64,000 nucleotides of DNA, taken from NCBI GenBank assembly GCA_024235915.1, contig JACKLO010000020.1:1-64000 (forward strand). Reading direction: 5' to 3'. Within the stretch, counting starts at the first letter, position 1. Every line of letters begins with the position of its first letter. The notes under the pieces were generated by a model. That model did not search any database. It saw only the letters and a list, made by a program, of their open reading frames with translations, and had not been told where the DNA came from. Positions 60,802 through 64,000 of this stretch are shown here, in pieces. Origin of the DNA: Burkholderiaceae bacterium (lineage in GTDB: Bacteria; Pseudomonadota; Gammaproteobacteria; Burkholderiales; Burkholderiaceae_C). The translations under genes were made by a program, and so were the position numbers.

Positions 60802-62346
60802 TCAGTAGCTGGGCGGCTCCGCCGGCGGTGGCGCCACGCCGATCGGCGCGAACGGCCCGCGGCCGCTGGCCGCCGTCAGCAGCCCCAGCACGCGGCCGGG
60901 CTCCGGGCCCACCTGGTCCCAGTCGAAGCGCCAGGTCCAGTTCGGGCCGCCCAGCGTGCCCGGCGTGTTCATGCGCTGGTCGCTGCCCAGGCCCAGCACG
61001 TCCTGCAGCGGGAAGATGGCCAGGTTGGCCACCGAATTGAGCGCGGCGCGGATCATCGCCCAGTGCACGTCGTGCTCGCCGCAGGCCAGGTAGGTGCCGG
61101 CGAAGCGGCGCTCCTGGTCCTTCGCATTGCGCCACCAGCCCAGCGCCGTGTCGTTGTCGTGGGTGCCGGTGTAGACCACGGTGGCGCGCTCGAACATGTG
61201 CGGCAGGAACTCGTGGTCGCCGCCGCCGCCGAAGGCGAACTGCAGGATCTTCATGCCCGGGTAGCCGCAGGCCTGGCGCAGCGCGTGCACGTCGGGCGTG
61301 ATGTAGCCCAGGTCCTCGGCCACGATGGGCAGCGTGCCCAGTTCGGCGGCGATGGCGTCGAACAGCGCCTGCCCCGGGCCCTTGAGCCAGCGGCCCTGCT
61401 GCGCCGTGGGGCTGTCGGCCGGGATCTCCCAGTAGCCGGCGAAGCCGCGGAAGTGGTCGATGCGGAACACGTCGGCCTGGTGCAGCATGCGCTTCACGCG
61501 CGCCGTCCACCAGGCGTAGCCTTCCTTCTTCATGCGGTCCCAGCGGTACAGCGGGTTGCCCCAGCGCTGGCCCAGCGGGCCCAGGTCGTCGGGTGGCACG
61601 CCGGCCACCACGGTGGGCTGGAAGCTCTTGTCCAGCAGGTACAGGTCGGGCCGGCTCCAGCAGTCGGCGCTGTGGTGGGCGATGAAGATGGGCAGGTCAC
61701 CCATCAGGTGGATGCCGCGCGTGTTGCAGTACGCCTTGAGCAGCGCGGCCTGGGTGTCGAAGCACCACTGCACCCACTGCCAGAAGCCGATCTCGGTGGC
61801 GTGTTCCACGCGCGCCTGCTTCATGGCGGCGGCCTTGCGCGACGCCAGCGGCGGCGCCCACTGCCACCAGGGCTGGCCGCCATGCGCCGTCTCCAGCGCC
61901 ATGAACAGCGCGTAGTCGTCCAGCCAGCCGGCCTGCTCGGCGGCGTAGTTGGCCAGCGCCGCGCGGTCGGCATCGCTGGCCTTGGCGCAGAACCCGGCAT
62001 GGGCCGCGCGGAGCTGCGCCATGCGCCAGGGCACGACGCGGCCGAAGTCCACGCGCAGCGGGTCGAAGCCGGCCTCGGGCAGTTCAGGCTCGGGCAGCCA
62101 GCCTTTCTCCACCAGTGGTTCCAGCGCCACCATCAGCGGGCTGCCTGCGAAGGCCGACACGCTCTGGTACGGCGAATCGCCAGGGCCGATGGGCGTGGTC
62201 GGCAACCACTGCCACAGGCGCTGCCCGGCGCCGGCCAGCCAGTCGGCGAAGTGGTAGGCGCCGGGGCCGAAGTCGCCGATACCGTGCGGGCCGGGCAGGG
62301 AGGTGACGTGCAACAGCACGCCGCTGGCGCGTTGGTGGAGGTCCAT
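60802..62346 (-). CDS. malQ: 4-alpha-glucanotransferase (amylomaltase)
   Basis: A 514-residue GH77 enzyme that transfers alpha-1,4-glucan chains during maltodextrin and glycogen use. It starts GVLLHVTSLPGPHGIGDFG and has the catalytic segments FRIDHFRGFAGYWEIP (nucleophile aspartate), PIVAEDLGYITPDV (acid/base glutamate) and YTGTHDNDTALGWW (third aspartate). Family motif QVVAGVPPD-type VVAGVPPDDLGPLGQRWGNP is intact. It lies 36 bases downstream of glgX on the same strand. Confidence 0.96.
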   Translation of the reverse strand: MDLHQRASGVLLHVTSLPGPHGIGDFGPGAYHFADWLAGAGQRLWQWLPTTPIGPGDSPYQSVSAFAGSPLMVALEPLVEKGWLPEPELPEAGFDPLRVDFGRVVPWRMAQLRAAHAGFCAKASDADRAALANYAAEQAGWLDDYALFMALETAHGGQPWWQWAPPLASRKAAAMKQARVEHATEIGFWQWVQWCFDTQAALLKAYCNTRGIHLMGDLPIFIAHHSADCWSRPDLYLLDKSFQPTVVAGVPPDDLGPLGQRWGNPLYRWDRMKKEGYAWWTARVKRMLHQADVFRIDHFRGFAGYWEIPADSPTAQQGRWLKGPGQALFDAIAAELGTLPIVAEDLGYITPDVHALRQACGYPGMKILQFAFGGGGDHEFLPHMFERATVVYTGTHDNDTALGWWRNAKDQERRFAGTYLACGEHDVHWAMIRAALNSVANLAIFPLQDVLGLGSDQRMNTPGTLGGPNWTWRFDWDQVGPEPGRVLGLLTAASGRGPFAPIGVAPPPAEPPSY

Positions 62347-62381
62347 CGTGGGTCTCGAAGGGGAGAGGGGGAAGGTGTCGG

Positions 62382-64000
62382 TCAGGAAAGTTCTTGCAGC
62401 AGCACCAGCGTCCACGGCGGCACCACCAGGGGGGTGTGCGCCGGGGCTTCGCCGGTGGGCAGATCGCCGCTGCTGTCCAGGGCCAGGGTCCAGCGGTAGG
62501 CCGGCAACGTGAACGGGGTGGGCTGGTCTTCCGGGTTGAACAGCAGCAGCACGCGCGCGCCAGTGCGGGCCGGGTCGCCTGGGCTGATCTGGCAGGCGAA
62601 GGCGTGCTCGTGCGGGCTGTGCCAGTCGCCGTCGACCATCGGCCGGCCGCCGGGGCGCAGCCAGACGATGGCGCAATCGTCGCCGCTGCAGGGGCCGGGC
62701 GCGTACCAGCGGTCGTGGTGCAGCGCCGGCAGGGCGCGGCGCAGCGCGATGCAGCGCGTGGTGAAGGCGCGCAGGTCGGCGTCGGCATTTGCCCAGTCCA
62801 GCCAGCCGGTGGCGTTGTCCTGGTTGTAGGCGTTGTTGTTGCCGCCCTGGCTGTTGGCGATCTCGTCGCCGGCGCAGAACATCGGCGTGCCCTGGGCGAA
62901 GGCCAGCGTGGCCAGCAGGGCGCGGCGCACGCGGTCGCGGCGCAGACGGACGGCCGGGTCGTCGGTCGGCCCCTCGCCGCCAAAGCTGGCGGCGGGTTCA
63001 CCGTCGCGGCCGTCGCGGTTGTGCTCGCCGTTGGCCTCGTTGTGCTTGCGGTCGAAGCTGGTCAGGTCGGCCAGCGTGAAGCCGTCGTGCACGGCGATGA
63101 AGTTGACCGACGCGCTGGGCCGCCGCTGGCCATGGTGGAAGAGGTCACTGCTGGCGGTGAAGCGGCGGGCGAAGTCGCCGCGGTGCACGCCACGGTGCAG
63201 CCAGTAGCGGCGCACGGTGTCGCGGAACTGGTCGTTCCATTCCAGGAAGCGGCCGGGGAAGCGGCCGACCTGGTAGCCGTCGTAGGCGGCGTCCCACGGT
63301 TCGGCGATCAGGTGCACGCGGGCGAGCACCGGGTCCTGCCGCAGCGCGGTGAAGAAGGCGGCCTGGGGGTCGTAGCCGTGTGCGGTGCGGCCGAGCACCG
63401 GGGCGAGGTCGAAGCGGAAGCCGTCCACCCCATACGCTTCCACCCAGTGGCGCAGCGAATCCAGCACGAACTGCGTGACCCGCGGGTGCGCCACGTTGAG
63501 CGTGTTGCCGCAGCCGGTGAGGTTCTCGCAGCGGGCGCGGTTGTCGGGCGCCAGCCGGTACCAGCTGGCGTGGTCCAGGCCGCGCCAGCTGAGCGTGCTG
63601 CCGTGCTCGTCGCCTTCGGGCGTGTGGTTGTAGACCACGTCGAGCACCACCTCCAGGCCGTGGGCGTGCAGCGTGTCGACCATCTGGCGGAACTCGCTGG
63701 CCACGGCAGCCGGATCGGTGTCGCCGCCGCGGGCGCAGGCGGCGTAGCGCGGGCTGGGGCAGAAGAAGCCCAGCGTGTTGTAGCCCCAGTAGTTCACCGC
63801 GCCGCGGGTCGCCAGCGCCGGTTCGTCCAGCGCGTAGTACACCGGCAGCAGCGACAGCGTGGTGACGCCCAGGCCCTGGAAGTGGGCGATGGCCGCGGGG
63901 TGGGCCAGCCCGGCGTAGGTGCCGCGCAGCGCCGCCGGGATGTCCGGGTGCTGCATCGTCGCACCCTTGACGTGCAGTTCCAGCAGCACCAGGTCCGACA
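62382..64000 (-). CDS. glgX: Glycogen debranching enzyme GlgX (3' part)
   Basis: About 539 residues of a GH13 isoamylase-type debranching enzyme that removes side chains from glycogen. The open frame runs off the right end of the window, so the N-terminal beta-sandwich domain and start are missing. Visible catalytic segments are VVLDVVYNHTPEGD, VDGFRFDLAPVLGR (nucleophile aspartate), LIAEPWDAAYDGYQVG (acid/base glutamate) and FIAVHDGFTLADL (third carboxylate). The C-terminus ends LVVPPWTLVLLQELS. With malQ it forms a glycogen/maltodextrin pair. Confidence 0.95.
   Translation of the reverse strand, partial: SDLVLLELHVKGATMQHPDIPAALRGTYAGLAHPAAIAHFQGLGVTTLSLLPVYYALDEPALATRGAVNYWGYNTLGFFCPSPRYAACARGGDTDPAAVASEFRQMVDTLHAHGLEVVLDVVYNHTPEGDEHGSTLSWRGLDHASWYRLAPDNRARCENLTGCGNTLNVAHPRVTQFVLDSLRHWVEAYGVDGFRFDLAPVLGRTAHGYDPQAAFFTALRQDPVLARVHLIAEPWDAAYDGYQVGRFPGRFLEWNDQFRDTVRRYWLHRGVHRGDFARRFTASSDLFHHGQRRPSASVNFIAVHDGFTLADLTSFDRKHNEANGEHNRDGRDGEPAASFGGEGPTDDPAVRLRRDRVRRALLATLAFAQGTPMFCAGDEIANSQGGNNNAYNQDNATGWLDWANADADLRAFTTRCIALRRALPALHHDRWYAPGPCSGDDCAIVWLRPGGRPMVDGDWHSPHEHAFACQISPGDPARTGARVLLLFNPEDQPTPFTLPAYRWTLALDSSGDLPTGEAPAHTPLVVPPWTLVLLQELS

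Overview
The window is very GC-rich, densely coding DNA from a chromosome, most likely of a beta-proteobacterium of the order Burkholderiales (Rubrivivax/Leptothrix-like). This is inferred from gene content: a PhaM-type polyhydroxyalkanoate granule protein, a PEP-CTERM exported protein, two 16-strand-type porins, a DUF3567 protein, HemJ with a Mg-type HemB, and the glycolate oxidase genes glcD/glcE/glcF. I see no rRNA, tRNA, CRISPR array, insertion sequence or phage gene. Most long open frames opposite these genes are shadows caused by the high GC.

Layout. 1-4.7 kb: ornithine-lipid acyltransferase; an MFS transporter-EIIA-HPr set without enzyme I; a lipoprotein; a CoA-transferase. 4.8-6.8 kb: a degenerate kinase/receiver protein and a DUF4197 protein. 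6.9-14.2 kb: a minus-strand run hemJ, vanZ-like, ferredoxin, hydrolase, D,D-carboxypeptidase, D-amino-acid aminotransferase, ybeD, lipB, lipA, interrupted by one plus-strand Sel1-repeat gene. 14.26-14.37 kb: a candidate small RNA between divergent hemJ and hemB. 14.5-19 kb: hemB, corA, and the kefF-kefC potassium efflux pair. 19-25 kb: ParA, MaoC, a two-component pair and a diguanylate cyclase. 25-31.6 kb: GST, OsmC, then a tightly coupled six-gene photolyase/cryptochrome operon. 31.7-36.6 kb: one S9 and two M16 peptidases. 36.5-46 kb: glycosyltransferase, PEP-CTERM protein, a porin-glpK-MFS string, an SLC13-type permease and a second porin. 46-51.7 kb: MscS, UspA and glycolate oxidase genes. 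51.8-55.5 kb: FIST, PhaM, retropepsin, FAH-family and DUF3567 proteins. 55.7-60.7 kb: two cyclic-di-GMP proteins, the N-terminal module of methionine synthase and an OmpA-like protein. 60.8-64 kb: malQ and the 3' part of glgX.

The strongest candidates for something new are: (i) the photolyase operon (26.04-31.63 kb), which encodes three different photolyase/cryptochrome-family proteins, one apparently with its two domains in swapped order, plus a DCC thiol protein, an SDR lacking the catalytic tyrosine and a tiny four-cysteine protein, all with overlapping or nearly touching genes and a perfect 14-bp inverted repeat over the first start codon; and (ii) the putative small RNA at 14.3 kb, which has its own strong terminator and a hairpin loop exposing a CCUCC anti-Shine-Dalgarno sequence.
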